Numbered from the stretch's first letter, positions 1-6,804 are shown. The stretch: DNA of 6,883 bases from Amylibacter sp. (GCA_030625465.1 DAOUQS010000110.1:1-6883); one strand, 5' to 3'. A program made the numbers and translations. The notes: a model not told the origin generated them from the sequence alone.

Positions 1-250
1 TAGATTTTTCCGGCTTTGATCAGTTTGATGGGCTGGTTTCACCTTCTGATTTAACGAGCATGATCGGGCATTTATTCCCAATCGCGCTGTGGGGCCGTTC
101 TTCATTGTAGTATCTACGCCAAGTCTCTAACTTTTCGACGGCATCTGCAAGGCTTAAGAACCAATGCGTGTTCAGGCACTTCTGACGGAACTTGCCATTG
201 AAGGCTTCGATGAACGCATTATCAGTCGGTTTTCCCGGTCGCGAGAAGCC
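1..250 (-). mobile_element. Truncated IS3-family insertion sequence (3' part)
   Basis: This stretch is the 3' end of an IS3-family element. It holds the last 76 codons of the transposase plus 19 bases of following non-coding sequence that run off the left edge of the window. The transposase homology stops at about position 250, directly against the stop codon of the PHP gene, so the 5' part of the element (orfA, most of orfB and one terminal repeat) is missing here. No terminal inverted repeat or target duplication is visible at the 250/251 junction. The element is therefore a relic left by a deletion or rearrangement, not an intact copy that happens to start here. The other IS end may lie beyond position 1. 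Confidence 0.85.
20..250 (-). pseudogene. IS3-family transposase OrfB, C-terminal fragment
   Basis: The minus strand from 250 to 20 reads 76 uninterrupted codons ending in TGA. They start [20 protein letters not shown], a hallmark of the IS3-family DDE (rve) integrase domain. The glutamate in FIEAFN is the last residue of the catalytic DDE triad. Downstream are [15 protein letters not shown], the conserved C-terminal block of this transposase group, and the end SPSN. The two catalytic aspartates, the helix-turn-helix part and any start codon are absent, so no active protein is expected. The frame is the same as that of the PHP gene upstream, separated only by that gene's TGA at 251-253. The family assignment is secure from the motifs; the subgroup (IS51/IS407-like) is a recollection of similar proteins and less sure. 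Confidence 0.9.
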
Positions 251-1189
251 TCAAATACCCTGACCACGAACAAGCCAGATCGGGTTCGACCATGCGCGTT
301 TGCCGGCGCGATCTATAACTGTCACGCGGATCCATGGTGAGTTGGACAGTCGTTCCAGTGAAAGCTGTCCGGTGGTCATGGTTTTACCATGCAGGGTGGC
401 CATTGATGTGCCTTGACCTTGAACGATAATTGTTGCGGCAGAAGAGCAATCGACCTCGATACTATTCTTGCTCAAACGGATATCGTTTATTTCCGGGCCG
501 GTACTGGAATAAAATTTGCCTGCCTTCAGTGCGGCAAGCAAAGCTTCGGGGGTGTTTTGTGTGGCCTTGACCATCACCCAGCCGCCGAAAAAATCGGGTG
601 TGTTGAAATGGGCGTCATCGGTGGCGATCAGGATTAATTTACGCCCTTCGGTGAAAAGGTGCTCCAGTGTCACGAAACCCTCGCCACGGTCATTGTCGAC
701 AACGCAACCGTGGTTGTAAATCTCTACCGCGTGGGCGGCGGTGATGGTGCGGGCATCGGCCTCGGACATTCCGGACCAATGCGGGTGGGCAATGGCCACA
801 AACGCACCGGCGTCGCGTGCGCGCTGTGCTATGGACGCCCCGGTTTCAGAGCATTTAACCGGTCTGAAATGCGGCGCATTCGGCGGGGTGAAGTCGCGCG
901 GCAGGCCTACGGCCACGATATGCCACAAATGCTTGTTTTCCATCGTGCCTGTATGCAGTTCAGCACCCAGAATCGTTGTGAAACGGTCATTGTGAAACGT
1001 GGTTGTATTCGTAATCGGGTAATCGAACAGCCCGACAAAGTGATCTGTCAGGGCAATGAAATCATAGCCCTCTGCCTGATAACGGCGACAGACTTCTTCG
1101 GGTGATAGAACCCCGTCAGAGCTGGTCGAATGGGTATGTAAATTGCCGCGATGGAATTTTCCATCGGTGGTAAAGAAGCTTGTCGGCAT
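251..1189 (-). CDS. PHP-domain metal-dependent phosphoesterase
   Basis: The 312-residue protein belongs to the PHP (polymerase and histidinol phosphatase) superfamily, whose members hydrolyse phosphoester bonds with bound divalent metals. The metal-site motifs appear in order: LHTHSTSSDG (H18, H20, D25), ALTDH (D49, H50), GAELHT (E77), AIAHPHW (H135, H137), NH (H160) and ATDDAHF (D191, H194). All expected ligands look intact. After about residue 230 there is a short beta-rich C-terminal part ending RAWSNPIWL, which resembles the usual end of such proteins, so the gene seems full length despite the IS remnant beside it. No signal peptide is seen, so it is probably cytoplasmic. The ATG lies 35 bp after the bztD stop and has an AAGAG ribosome site at 7-nt spacing, so co-transcription with bztABCD is likely. 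The substrate is unknown: a nucleotide, sugar phosphate or histidinol-phosphate-like ester are all possible. Confidence 0.85.
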   Translation of the reverse strand: MPTSFFTTDGKFHRGNLHTHSTSSDGVLSPEEVCRRYQAEGYDFIALTDHFVGLFDYPITNTTTFHNDRFTTILGAELHTGTMENKHLWHIVAVGLPRDFTPPNAPHFRPVKCSETGASIAQRARDAGAFVAIAHPHWSGMSEADARTITAAHAVEIYNHGCVVDNDRGEGFVTLEHLFTEGRKLILIATDDAHFNTPDFFGGWVMVKATQNTPEALLAALKAGKFYSSTGPEINDIRLSKNSIEVDCSSAATIIVQGQGTSMATLHGKTMTTGQLSLERLSNSPWIRVTVIDRAGKRAWSNPIWLVRGQGI

Positions 1190-1224
1190 GGTATTTCTCT
1201 TGGTTTTTTAAGGTTAAACAGTAG

Positions 1225-2001
1225 TTACAAAATTTGGCTTAGAAACTTTTGTGTACGCTCATGCTCTGGATTACCAAAGAATGCTTCGGGTTTGTTACGC
1301 TCGACAATGTCGCCTTCATCCATGAAGATCACTTCATCGGCGATGGTTTTGGCAAAACCCATTTCATGGGTCACGACGATCATAGTCATACCTGTTTCGG
1401 CCAAATCAACCATGGTGTCCAACACCTCTTTGATCATTTCTGGATCAAGGGCGGATGTGGGTTCGTCAAACAGCATAATCTTCGGGCTCATGCAAAGCGA
1501 ACGGGCGATAGCCACCCGCTGCTGCTGGCCACCAGACATCTGGCCGGGGTATTTATCGGCCTGCTCGGGTATTTTGACCCGCTCAAGATACATCATCGCG
1601 GTTTCGATCGCTTCCGCCTTGCCCATTTTACGCACCCAGATCGGGCCAAGGGTCAGGTTTTCAAGAATGGTCAGGTGCGGGAACAGGTTGAAATTCTGAA
1701 ACACCATGCCGACCTCGGTGCGGATATGATCCAGATTTTTCAGGTTCTTGCCCAGCTTGATGCCGTCAACAATGATGTCGCCCTCTTGGTGTTCCTCTAG
1801 CGCATTGATGCAGCGGATCAGGGTGGATTTACCCGAACCCGAAGGCCCGCAAACCACAATCCGTTCGCCTTTGTGTACCGTCAGGTCGATGTCTTTCAGC
1901 ACATGGAACGAACCGTACCATTTGTTCATTTTGCTTACTTCGATCATTACTTCGCTTGAAATAGCGGAAGCCAACTGACCCTTTTCTTGTGCATTACTCA
2001 T
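1225..2001 (-). CDS. bztD: Polar amino acid ABC transporter ATP-binding protein
   Basis: This 258-residue protein is the ATPase that powers amino acid import through BztB and BztC on the cytoplasmic face of the inner membrane. The ABC motifs are all intact: Walker [10 protein letters not shown] (52-60), Q-loop FQNFNLFPH (Q102), signature [14 protein letters not shown] (155-168), Walker B IMLFDE (175-180) followed by the D-loop SALD, and the switch histidine in VVTHEMGFA (H212). This matches the GlnQ/AapP/BztD group in motif wording and size. The first ATG is chosen because AAGGAG sits 7 nt upstream (2009-2014); a start at M19 would lack such a site. The gene begins 24 bp after the bztC stop and is followed after 35 bp by the PHP gene. 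The symbol rests on operon order matching Rhodobacter bztABCD; aapP is the rhizobial name for the same gene. Confidence 0.93.
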   Translation of the reverse strand: MSNAQEKGQLASAISSEVMIEVSKMNKWYGSFHVLKDIDLTVHKGERIVVCGPSGSGKSTLIRCINALEEHQEGDIIVDGIKLGKNLKNLDHIRTEVGMVFQNFNLFPHLTILENLTLGPIWVRKMGKAEAIETAMMYLERVKIPEQADKYPGQMSGGQQQRVAIARSLCMSPKIMLFDEPTSALDPEMIKEVLDTMVDLAETGMTMIVVTHEMGFAKTIADEVIFMDEGDIVERNKPEAFFGNPEHERTQKFLSQIL

Positions 2002-2025
2002 AGTATTTCTCCTTCAAGTATCAGG

Positions 2026-3354
2026 TCAATGATTGCTGCCAGCCGATAGTTTCACTTCAAGATGCCGGCTGTATTTGGACATTGCGAAGCAGATGATAAA
2101 GAACAGGATTGCGCCGAAAATCAGCGGTTCTTTGTGCAGGCCAAGCCAAGGCACGTCTTTGCTGATGGAACGTAGCATTCCCAAGATGTCAAACAGGCCG
2201 ATGATTGACACCAGCGTGGTGTCTTTCAGCAAGCCGATAAAGCTGCCGACGATATTGGGGATCATGTGCTTCAGGGCTTGTGGCATAATGATCAGCCCCA
2301 TCGTGCCCCAATAGCCAAGGCCGATAGTATGCGCCCCTTCCGCCTGCCCCTTGGGGATGGCTTGCAGGCCGGCGCGCACTGTTTCAGCCATATAACAGGC
2401 GTTGAACAGCACAACGGCGATAATCACCAGCACCAGATTGTTCAGCACGAAACCTTCGCGCATGAACAGCGGGAACATTGTGGTAGCCATGAACAATACG
2501 GTGATCAGCGGAACCGAGCGGAAAATCTCGATAAAGCCGGTGGAAAGCACCCGCAATACCGGCAGTTTGGAACGCCGTCCCAGTGCCAGAATGATACCAC
2601 CCGGTAGGGCCGAGGCGATGCCGATGCCGGAAATAACCAGCGTCAAGAACAACCCGCCCCATTTGGTCCAGGTCACGAACTCTACTGTCCAGCTTGACTG
2701 CCATAGATATGCGGCGCCAAAGCCGACGGCTACAAGTCCGATCAGCAAATTGCGCTGCTTCTTGTCCGCTTTGTTGGCTTGCCCAAGCCTTTTAATAATA
2801 AACTGTGCGATGCTTTCTTGCTTCAAGATACCGACAATGGCATTTGCCATGTTGATAACAAATGCAACGATTGCACCTGAGACCATAACCTGCATGAACA
2901 AGCCCTTGTCGCCGCCTGAGAAAAGGTAGCCAGCTAGGAACGGGTAGAATACCACCACGCTCGCACCGACAAGGACTTTGCCTTTAGCACGTGCTATCCA
3001 AAGTGGCGCCATCCAGAAAGCCAGTAAAAGCCCGCCAAAGTTAATCCGCCATAATTCGTCTCGTGGGTAGCGCCCGTAGAAAATGTTATCAAGCCAGTCG
3101 ATAACACCGGCCCAGCAGGCACCTGTCAGGCTGTTGCCATAACACTCACGCCGGGTTTCGGCCACGAATGTCGCATCGGCATAACCCCAGACGTAAACGC
3201 CGCTAACGGTCAGGTAGATGACATAGATGGTGAAAACCGTCAGCACCGTATTGAAGGCTGAACTGAACAGGTTTTTTCGCAACCAGCCCAATACAGATGT
3301 TTCCGACAGCGGTTCCGGGCGTGCGGGGGTCTTTGTTGCTTTGATTATTGCCAT
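2026..3354 (-). CDS. bztC: Polar amino acid ABC transporter permease BztC/AapM
   Basis: This is an inner-membrane permease subunit of 442 residues, the size expected for BztC. The N-terminal half has an extra membrane region (helices near 34-53, 106-121, 126-145, 152-176 and 201-217). A periplasmic loop carries GACWAGVIDW and FYGRYPRDELWR, wording typical of AapM/BztC proteins. C71 and C80 in that loop could form a disulfide, which is inference. From about 230 the standard His/Glu/Gln-type permease domain follows, with the EAA loop GQAEGAHTIGLG (336-347) and IIMPQA (355-360) that contacts BztD. I take the start at 3354 over an in-frame ATG at 3378. GGAG lies 7 nt upstream of 3354, and the earlier ATG would overlap bztB by 23 bp without a visible ribosome site. 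Only 1 nt separates it from the bztB stop, so translation is probably coupled. Confidence 0.93.
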   Translation of the reverse strand: MAIIKATKTPARPEPLSETSVLGWLRKNLFSSAFNTVLTVFTIYVIYLTVSGVYVWGYADATFVAETRRECYGNSLTGACWAGVIDWLDNIFYGRYPRDELWRINFGGLLLAFWMAPLWIARAKGKVLVGASVVVFYPFLAGYLFSGGDKGLFMQVMVSGAIVAFVINMANAIVGILKQESIAQFIIKRLGQANKADKKQRNLLIGLVAVGFGAAYLWQSSWTVEFVTWTKWGGLFLTLVISGIGIASALPGGIILALGRRSKLPVLRVLSTGFIEIFRSVPLITVLFMATTMFPLFMREGFVLNNLVLVIIAVVLFNACYMAETVRAGLQAIPKGQAEGAHTIGLGYWGTMGLIIMPQALKHMIPNIVGSFIGLLKDTTLVSIIGLFDILGMLRSISKDVPWLGLHKEPLIFGAILFFIICFAMSKYSRHLEVKLSAGSNH

Positions 3355-3355
3355 T

Positions 3356-4573
3356 TTACCGCTCCACCAGCTGTACACGTTTATTGTAAATGTTCAGGAA
3401 GAACGAGATTGTCAGGCTGATGAACATATAGAACGCCATGGTCATCCCGACCATTTCCACCGCATAACCCGCTTGGTTCAGCGCAGTTTGCATGAATAGT
3501 GACACGATGTCGGAATAGCCGATGGCGATTGCCAGCGACGAGTTCTTGACCGTGTTCATCCAGTTACTGATCAAAGGCGGCACAATCGCAGGCATGGCTT
3601 GCGGGATGATCACCAGCCCCATGACCTTGCCGGGCTTCAGGCCAATGGCCATTGCCGCATCGCTTTGCCCGCGATTGACCGACAGGATACCGGCCCGTAC
3701 CGACTCGGCGATATGGGCGGCGTGATAAATACTAAGGGCGACAAGCAGTGCCAGAAATGCGGGTGGAACACTTGTGCCACCAACGTAGTTAAAGCCTTGC
3801 AGGGTTGGAATATCCCATTCCAGCGGCATGTCCGTGGCGAAATAGACGACCAGAGGCAGGATAATAATGGCGGCAAGTGATGGCAGCAAAGTCTTGGTTT
3901 GTTCACCAGATGCATCTTGGCGCTGACGGGCGCGGCGGCGATATATAATCGCGCCGATAACGGCCACAGCCAATGCGACTAGGGTCATCCAGAACAGATC
4001 ACCGGGGATCGGTGTTGAAAAGTAAAGGCCACGGTTGTTCAAAATCACCCGTTCAGCCCCGAAGGACAAATCAAGGGATTTTTTGACGACCGGTAGCAAG
4101 CTGAAAACGCCGATATACCAGAATACGATCTGGATCAGCAGCGGGACGTTACGGAAAACCTCGACATATGCCAGTGCCACTTTGGCGACCAGCCAGTTTG
4201 ATGACAGGCGCAAAACGCCGATGATAAAGCCAAGTACGGTGCTGACGATGATAGACAGAAACGAGATTAGCAGCGTGTTCAGCGCACCAATTATGAAGAT
4301 GTCGCCGTAAGTGCCGATGCCGGGTTTATATTCGATCAATTTGAAGTCGGTGTCAAAACCGGCAGTGGCATTGATAAAGCTAAAGCCAGTATTCATGCCG
4401 CGCACTTCAAGGTTATGGGCAGTATTTGAAATCAGATACCAGACCATCCAGCCGACAATACCGGCGGTTAAAATCTGGTAGAACGCAGAGCGCACTCTTT
4501 GGTCTTGGAAAAAGTTGAATTCTTCTTTTGGCCGTACACGCACGGCGGCCTTTCGGTCGGTTTTATCCGTCAC
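3356..4573 (-). CDS. bztB: Polar amino acid ABC transporter permease BztB/AapQ
   Basis: This 405-residue integral membrane protein pairs with BztC to form the import channel. One helix near 31-49 follows a cytoplasmic N-terminus. A periplasmic stretch with NTGFSFINATAGFD (61-74) comes next, typical of AapQ/BztB. Helices then lie near 92-121, 127-160, 192-211, 228-246, 268-285, 318-350 and 372-394. A basic cytoplasmic loop, RRRARQRQ (212-219), follows one helix and fits the positive-inside rule. The EAA loop is GQSDAAMAIGLKP (302-314) followed by VIIPQA (321-326), the docking site for the ATPase. The start codon is GTG at 4573-4571, with GGAG 7 nt upstream. The gene lies 95 bp after bztA across a stable hairpin and 1 nt before bztC. 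No frameshift or missing segment is seen. Confidence 0.93.
   Translation of the reverse strand: MTDKTDRKAAVRVRPKEEFNFFQDQRVRSAFYQILTAGIVGWMVWYLISNTAHNLEVRGMNTGFSFINATAGFDTDFKLIEYKPGIGTYGDIFIIGALNTLLISFLSIIVSTVLGFIIGVLRLSSNWLVAKVALAYVEVFRNVPLLIQIVFWYIGVFSLLPVVKKSLDLSFGAERVILNNRGLYFSTPIPGDLFWMTLVALAVAVIGAIIYRRRARQRQDASGEQTKTLLPSLAAIIILPLVVYFATDMPLEWDIPTLQGFNYVGGTSVPPAFLALLVALSIYHAAHIAESVRAGILSVNRGQSDAAMAIGLKPGKVMGLVIIPQAMPAIVPPLISNWMNTVKNSSLAIAIGYSDIVSLFMQTALNQAGYAVEMVGMTMAFYMFISLTISFFLNIYNKRVQLVER
3362..3365 (-). promoter_or_regulatory. Ribosome binding site fixing the bztC start
   Basis: GGAG lies 7 nt before the ATG at 3354 and sits inside the last codons of bztB. It decides for the start at 3354 over the in-frame ATG at 3378. 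Its place inside bztB, with only 1 nt between stop and start, suggests that ribosomes finishing bztB re-initiate on bztC. Confidence 0.65.
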
Positions 4574-4580
4574 ATCAATA

Positions 4581-4584
4581 CTCC
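4581..4584 (-). promoter_or_regulatory. Ribosome binding site fixing the GTG start of bztB
   Basis: GGAG on the minus strand lies 7 nt before the GTG codon at 4573-4571. An ATG at 4575-4573 overlaps that GTG in another frame but is followed at once by TGA, so it cannot start a gene. The 7-nt spacing equals that of the bztA, bztC and bztD sites in this operon, which supports GTG as the true start. Confidence 0.7.
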
Positions 4585-4621
4585 GCTGTTGGTGTTTTTG
4601 CCAGATTTGAACGCCAGCTTA

Positions 4622-4665
4622 AAACAATGGTGCCGAACCAAAAGGCCCGGCACCACAGATTGTTT
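4622..4665 (-). terminator. Stable hairpin in the bztA-bztB gap (attenuator or mRNA stabiliser)
   Basis: The gap holds a perfect 7-bp inverted repeat, GGTGCCG (4629-4635) with CGGCACC (4648-4654), around a 12-nt loop. A second 7-bp pairing extends it, AAACAAT (4622-4628) with ATTGTTT (4659-4665), after a 4-base bulge on one side (4655-4658). On the transcribed minus strand the GC stem is followed by ATTGTTTT, a moderately U-rich tract, so it could act as a partial intrinsic terminator. It starts only 3 bases after the bztA stop. In binding-protein ABC operons, such hairpins after the first gene commonly give more binding protein than membrane subunits, either by partial termination or by protecting the upstream mRNA from 3' exonucleases. 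The sequence does not tell these two apart. Confidence 0.75.
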
Positions 4666-4668
4666 GGT

Positions 4669-5709
4669 TTAGCGCATTGGAGGCGAATACATCAAGCCGC
4701 CATCAGTCCAAAGTGCATTCAGTGAACCCGCACGATCAATGCCGATACCTTGTGGGCCGTGACCCATGTAGGCTTCGTAAATCTCGCCGTAGTTACCAAC
4801 AGCTTTGATGATGTTGTAAGCCCAGTCACTTTCAAGACCCAGACCGTCACTCAGGTTGCCTTCAGCACCCAGCATACGCAGGACGTTCGGGTCTTTTGAG
4901 TTGGCTTTCATGTCGTCAACATTGGCTTGGGTGATACCCAGCTCTTCTGCATTGATCAAAGCGAAGATAGACCAGCGCACGATGTCGGACCATTGGCTGT
5001 CACCATGACGAACAGCAGATGCCAAAGGCTCTTTTGACAGTGTTTCTGGAAGGATCATGTGATCGCCCGGAACCGGAAAGGATGAAATGTTGCCAGCCAT
5101 TGATGATTTATCACCAGTTACCGCATCACAACCACCGTTCAGATATGTATCATCACGTACATTGTAATCTTCGAATGTCACCGCTTGTATGCCCAGATCG
5201 TTCTGACGGCTGAAATCTGTCAGGTTCAATTCTGTTGTTGTACCTGTGGTCACGCAAACCTTGGCACCTTTCAGTTCCATCGCACTTGTGATGCCGCTGT
5301 CTTTGCGCACTGTGAAGCCCTGGCCATCATAAAAGTTTGTTGCCAGAAAATCGATCCCAAGTTGGGTGTCGCGTGTCATTGTCCAAGTGGCAGTCCGTGA
5401 CAGCAGATCACTTTCGCCGTTTGCAAGGGCTGTGAAACGTGCTTGCGAGCTAACCGATTGAATTTCAAGTTTGGTTTTGTCGCCAAAAATAGCAGCAGCA
5501 ACAGCTTGGCAAACAGAAACATCCAGGCCATACCAGTTACCTTCTGAATCCAGATTGTAATAGCCAGGCGAAGGTTGGCCAACTTGGCAACGCAGGTTGC
5601 CGCGCTTTTTAACAATGTCGAGTGTGCTTTCAGCAGATGCAAAAGTCACGCCCGTTGTCGTCATCACAGCAGCCGCTGTAAGTGACGTTAGAATTGAAGT
5701 TATTTTCAT
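4669..5709 (-). CDS. bztA: Periplasmic polar amino acid-binding protein
   Basis: This is the substrate-binding protein of the transporter, 346 residues long, of the SBP_bac_3 family (AapJ/BztA group). A signal peptide is plain: MKI at the start, a hydrophobic core to about residue 22, and a likely cleavage after TFASA (A26). The mature part holds the family signature WYGLDVSVCQAVAAAIFGD (59-77), SQARFTALANGESDLLSRT (88-106) with the ligand-contact region, and RDTQLGIDF (113-121). It ends with NYGEIYEAYMG (306-316) and an extended tail, LNALWTDGGLMYSPPMR. Homologues bind glutamate, glutamine, aspartate and asparagine; specificity here is inferred. The start at 5709 is preferred over an in-frame ATG at 5748 because GGGAG lies 7 nt upstream and the extra 13 residues would spoil the signal peptide. 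It is the first gene of the transporter operon, 140 bp after the LysR gene. Confidence 0.93.
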   Translation of the reverse strand: MKITSILTSLTAAAVMTTTGVTFASAESTLDIVKKRGNLRCQVGQPSPGYYNLDSEGNWYGLDVSVCQAVAAAIFGDKTKLEIQSVSSQARFTALANGESDLLSRTATWTMTRDTQLGIDFLATNFYDGQGFTVRKDSGITSAMELKGAKVCVTTGTTTELNLTDFSRQNDLGIQAVTFEDYNVRDDTYLNGGCDAVTGDKSSMAGNISSFPVPGDHMILPETLSKEPLASAVRHGDSQWSDIVRWSIFALINAEELGITQANVDDMKANSKDPNVLRMLGAEGNLSDGLGLESDWAYNIIKAVGNYGEIYEAYMGHGPQGIGIDRAGSLNALWTDGGLMYSPPMR

Positions 5710-5716
5710 TATTATT

Positions 5717-5721
5717 CTCCC
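5717..5721 (-). promoter_or_regulatory. Ribosome binding site fixing the bztA start
   Basis: GGGAG lies 7 nt before the ATG at 5709 and decides for this start over the in-frame ATG at 5748. A short inverted repeat, TGAAC/GTTCA (5722-5726 and 5733-5737), lies immediately upstream in the leader. It is only 5 bp and may have no role. Confidence 0.7.
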
Positions 5722-5743
5722 TGAACAGTTTGGTTCAAGGCGA

Positions 5744-5774
5744 AGCATAGGAGGGGGTCATAATGTCCGTCCAA
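5744..5774 (-). promoter_or_regulatory. Weak candidate bztA promoter
   Basis: On the minus strand TTGGAC (5774-5769) could serve as -35 and TATGCT (5749-5744) as -10, with a 19-base spacer that is longer than ideal. It lies between the LysR-type palindrome and the bztA ribosome site, which is where an activator-dependent promoter would be expected, and a poor match to consensus fits activator dependence. It would place the transcript start about 30 bases before the bztA ATG. Other placements in this gap are possible, and read-through from the LysR gene is not excluded because no clear terminator follows it. Confidence 0.25.
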
Positions 5775-5793
5775 TGCTTTTATCAGCATATCC

Positions 5794-5810
5794 CATGCAA
5801 GAATTGCATG
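5794..5810. promoter_or_regulatory. Candidate LysR operator (T-N11-A palindrome) upstream of bztA
   Basis: CATGCAA (5794-5800), GAA, TTGCATG (5804-5810) form a perfect 7+7 bp dyad. T5796 and A5808 are separated by exactly 11 bases within it, which matches the T-N11-A core of LysR-type operators. The site lies 84 bp before the bztA start codon and 40 bp after the LysR gene, a usual place for an upstream recognition site. That the neighbouring LysR protein binds it is inference. Related half-site words TATGCT/AGCATA recur nearby at 5819-5824, 5785-5790 and 5744-5749. Confidence 0.6.
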
Positions 5811-5849
5811 AGGCACTCTATGCTATACACAATCGTTATCAGAAGCGGA

Positions 5850-6782
5850 TCAGGCGCCAGCCAAGGCGGGCAGGGTTTTTTCCTGTTGCAGCAATACTTT
5901 CCAGAACTTTTCTACCCGTGGTTCATTATAATTCAAACAGCGATAAATTCTGATATCAACACGAATATCATCTGCTTTTTCTGCTGCCCGAACAAGCTGC
6001 CCATTTGCCAGTTCATCCGTAATAAGTGTGCGGGGTAACCAGGCTAGGCCAAAACCTTCTACCGCCATCGCCAGTAAAGTCGTTGCAATTGACGAATCGT
6101 ATACCGACTTGAATGTCAGGTTCCTGTATTTGCCCTCCATATGGTTTCTGATCGGCCACGGAGATGCATCAGACAAGGTGTGAAGGCTCGGTATTGTGCT
6201 TGTGGGGTTATCCGGCAACCACCATCGCGCGGTTCCATCGTCATTCGGGCTGGCCACCGGCACAAGGGTTTCTTCGGCAAGCTTCAACGAGGTGAACAAT
6301 GCCGTATCAAATTGCATGCTATCCTCGGGAACGGAATAACTGATAAACAGATCGACAGAGTTATCGGCCAGTGCCGCAAAATAGTCTGCAATCGTGCCAT
6401 ATTCGGTTCTGACACTAAACTGGTTGGCATCAATGAATGGCTGAAGGGTTTTCAGCCATCCGGGTATGAATATCTGCGCAAGCGTGCCAAGCGTTGCAAA
6501 CCGCATTTTTTCTTTGTCTTCGGCAATCTGTGCCTGCACGCTATTTTTGCCGTTTTCGGCAAGATCGACAATATCCTGCGCCACTTGCTGAAACAATATG
6601 CCCGCTTCGGTCAGTTCTGAAGGTTGGTGCGTGCGGTCAATTAGCGGGGCCTCAACCCACGCTTCAAGGGCTTGAATGCGGCGACTGAAAGCAGGTTGTG
6701 AAACACAACGCTGTTCTGCCGCTAACCGGAAATTTCCCGTAGAACACAAGGTTAGAAAATCTTCCAGCCACTTAAGTTCCAT
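5850..6782 (-). CDS. LysR-family transcriptional regulator
   Basis: The 310-residue protein starts MELKWLEDFLTLCSTGNF. Its winged helix-turn-helix spans about residues 4-62, with the recognition helix in VSQPAFSRRIQALEAWV (27-43) and the usual end of the wing, SELTEAG (55-61). A linker helix (about 63-90) and an effector-binding domain (about 91-300) follow, containing LFISYSVP (145-152) and VEGFGLAWLPRTLI (241-254), which match the standard LysR substrate domain. The N-terminal wording resembles the E. coli YjiE/HypT branch, a loose recollection that does not fix the effector. Cysteines are at 13, 26 and 282. The gene points in the same direction as bztA and ends 140 bp before it, whereas LysR regulators are often divergent from their targets. 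A perfect LysR-type palindrome between the two genes makes bztABCD its likely target. The ribosome site is weak: AGG, 6 nt before ATG. Confidence 0.92.
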   Translation of the reverse strand: MELKWLEDFLTLCSTGNFRLAAEQRCVSQPAFSRRIQALEAWVEAPLIDRTHQPSELTEAGILFQQVAQDIVDLAENGKNSVQAQIAEDKEKMRFATLGTLAQIFIPGWLKTLQPFIDANQFSVRTEYGTIADYFAALADNSVDLFISYSVPEDSMQFDTALFTSLKLAEETLVPVASPNDDGTARWWLPDNPTSTIPSLHTLSDASPWPIRNHMEGKYRNLTFKSVYDSSIATTLLAMAVEGFGLAWLPRTLITDELANGQLVRAAEKADDIRVDIRIYRCLNYNEPRVEKFWKVLLQQEKTLPALAGA

Positions 6783-6804
6783 TCGGCGCCTGCTTTCGGG
6801 TTTC

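Noticed and set aside
1151..1699. Long open frame on the plus strand across the bztD/PHP junction (and similar plus-strand frames at 413-1105, 2402-2929 and 6141-6620)
   Set aside because: They lie opposite clear conserved genes, show no family motifs, and their sequences read like antisense of the ABC, PHP and LysR codons.
2384..2704. Minus-strand frame of about 106 codons inside bztC, and a similar one at 3637-3915 inside bztB
   Set aside because: They are alternative frames of well-supported permease genes, with no motif of their own.
3355..3378. Longer N-terminus for bztC starting at the ATG at 3378
   Set aside because: GGAG at correct spacing points to the ATG at 3354, and the longer form only adds residues that overlap bztB.
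5710..5748. Longer N-terminus for bztA starting at the ATG at 5748
   Set aside because: It has no ribosome site, would put 13 mixed residues before a good signal peptide, and may lie upstream of the transcript start.
5736..5762. Eight-codon leader peptide frame starting at an ATG near 5760 upstream of bztA
   Set aside because: It has no clear ribosome site and no run of regulatory codons. It may not be transcribed.
5787..5820. Sigma-54 type promoter in the bztA upstream gap
   Set aside because: A TTGCA word is present, but the GG element at the required distance is missing.
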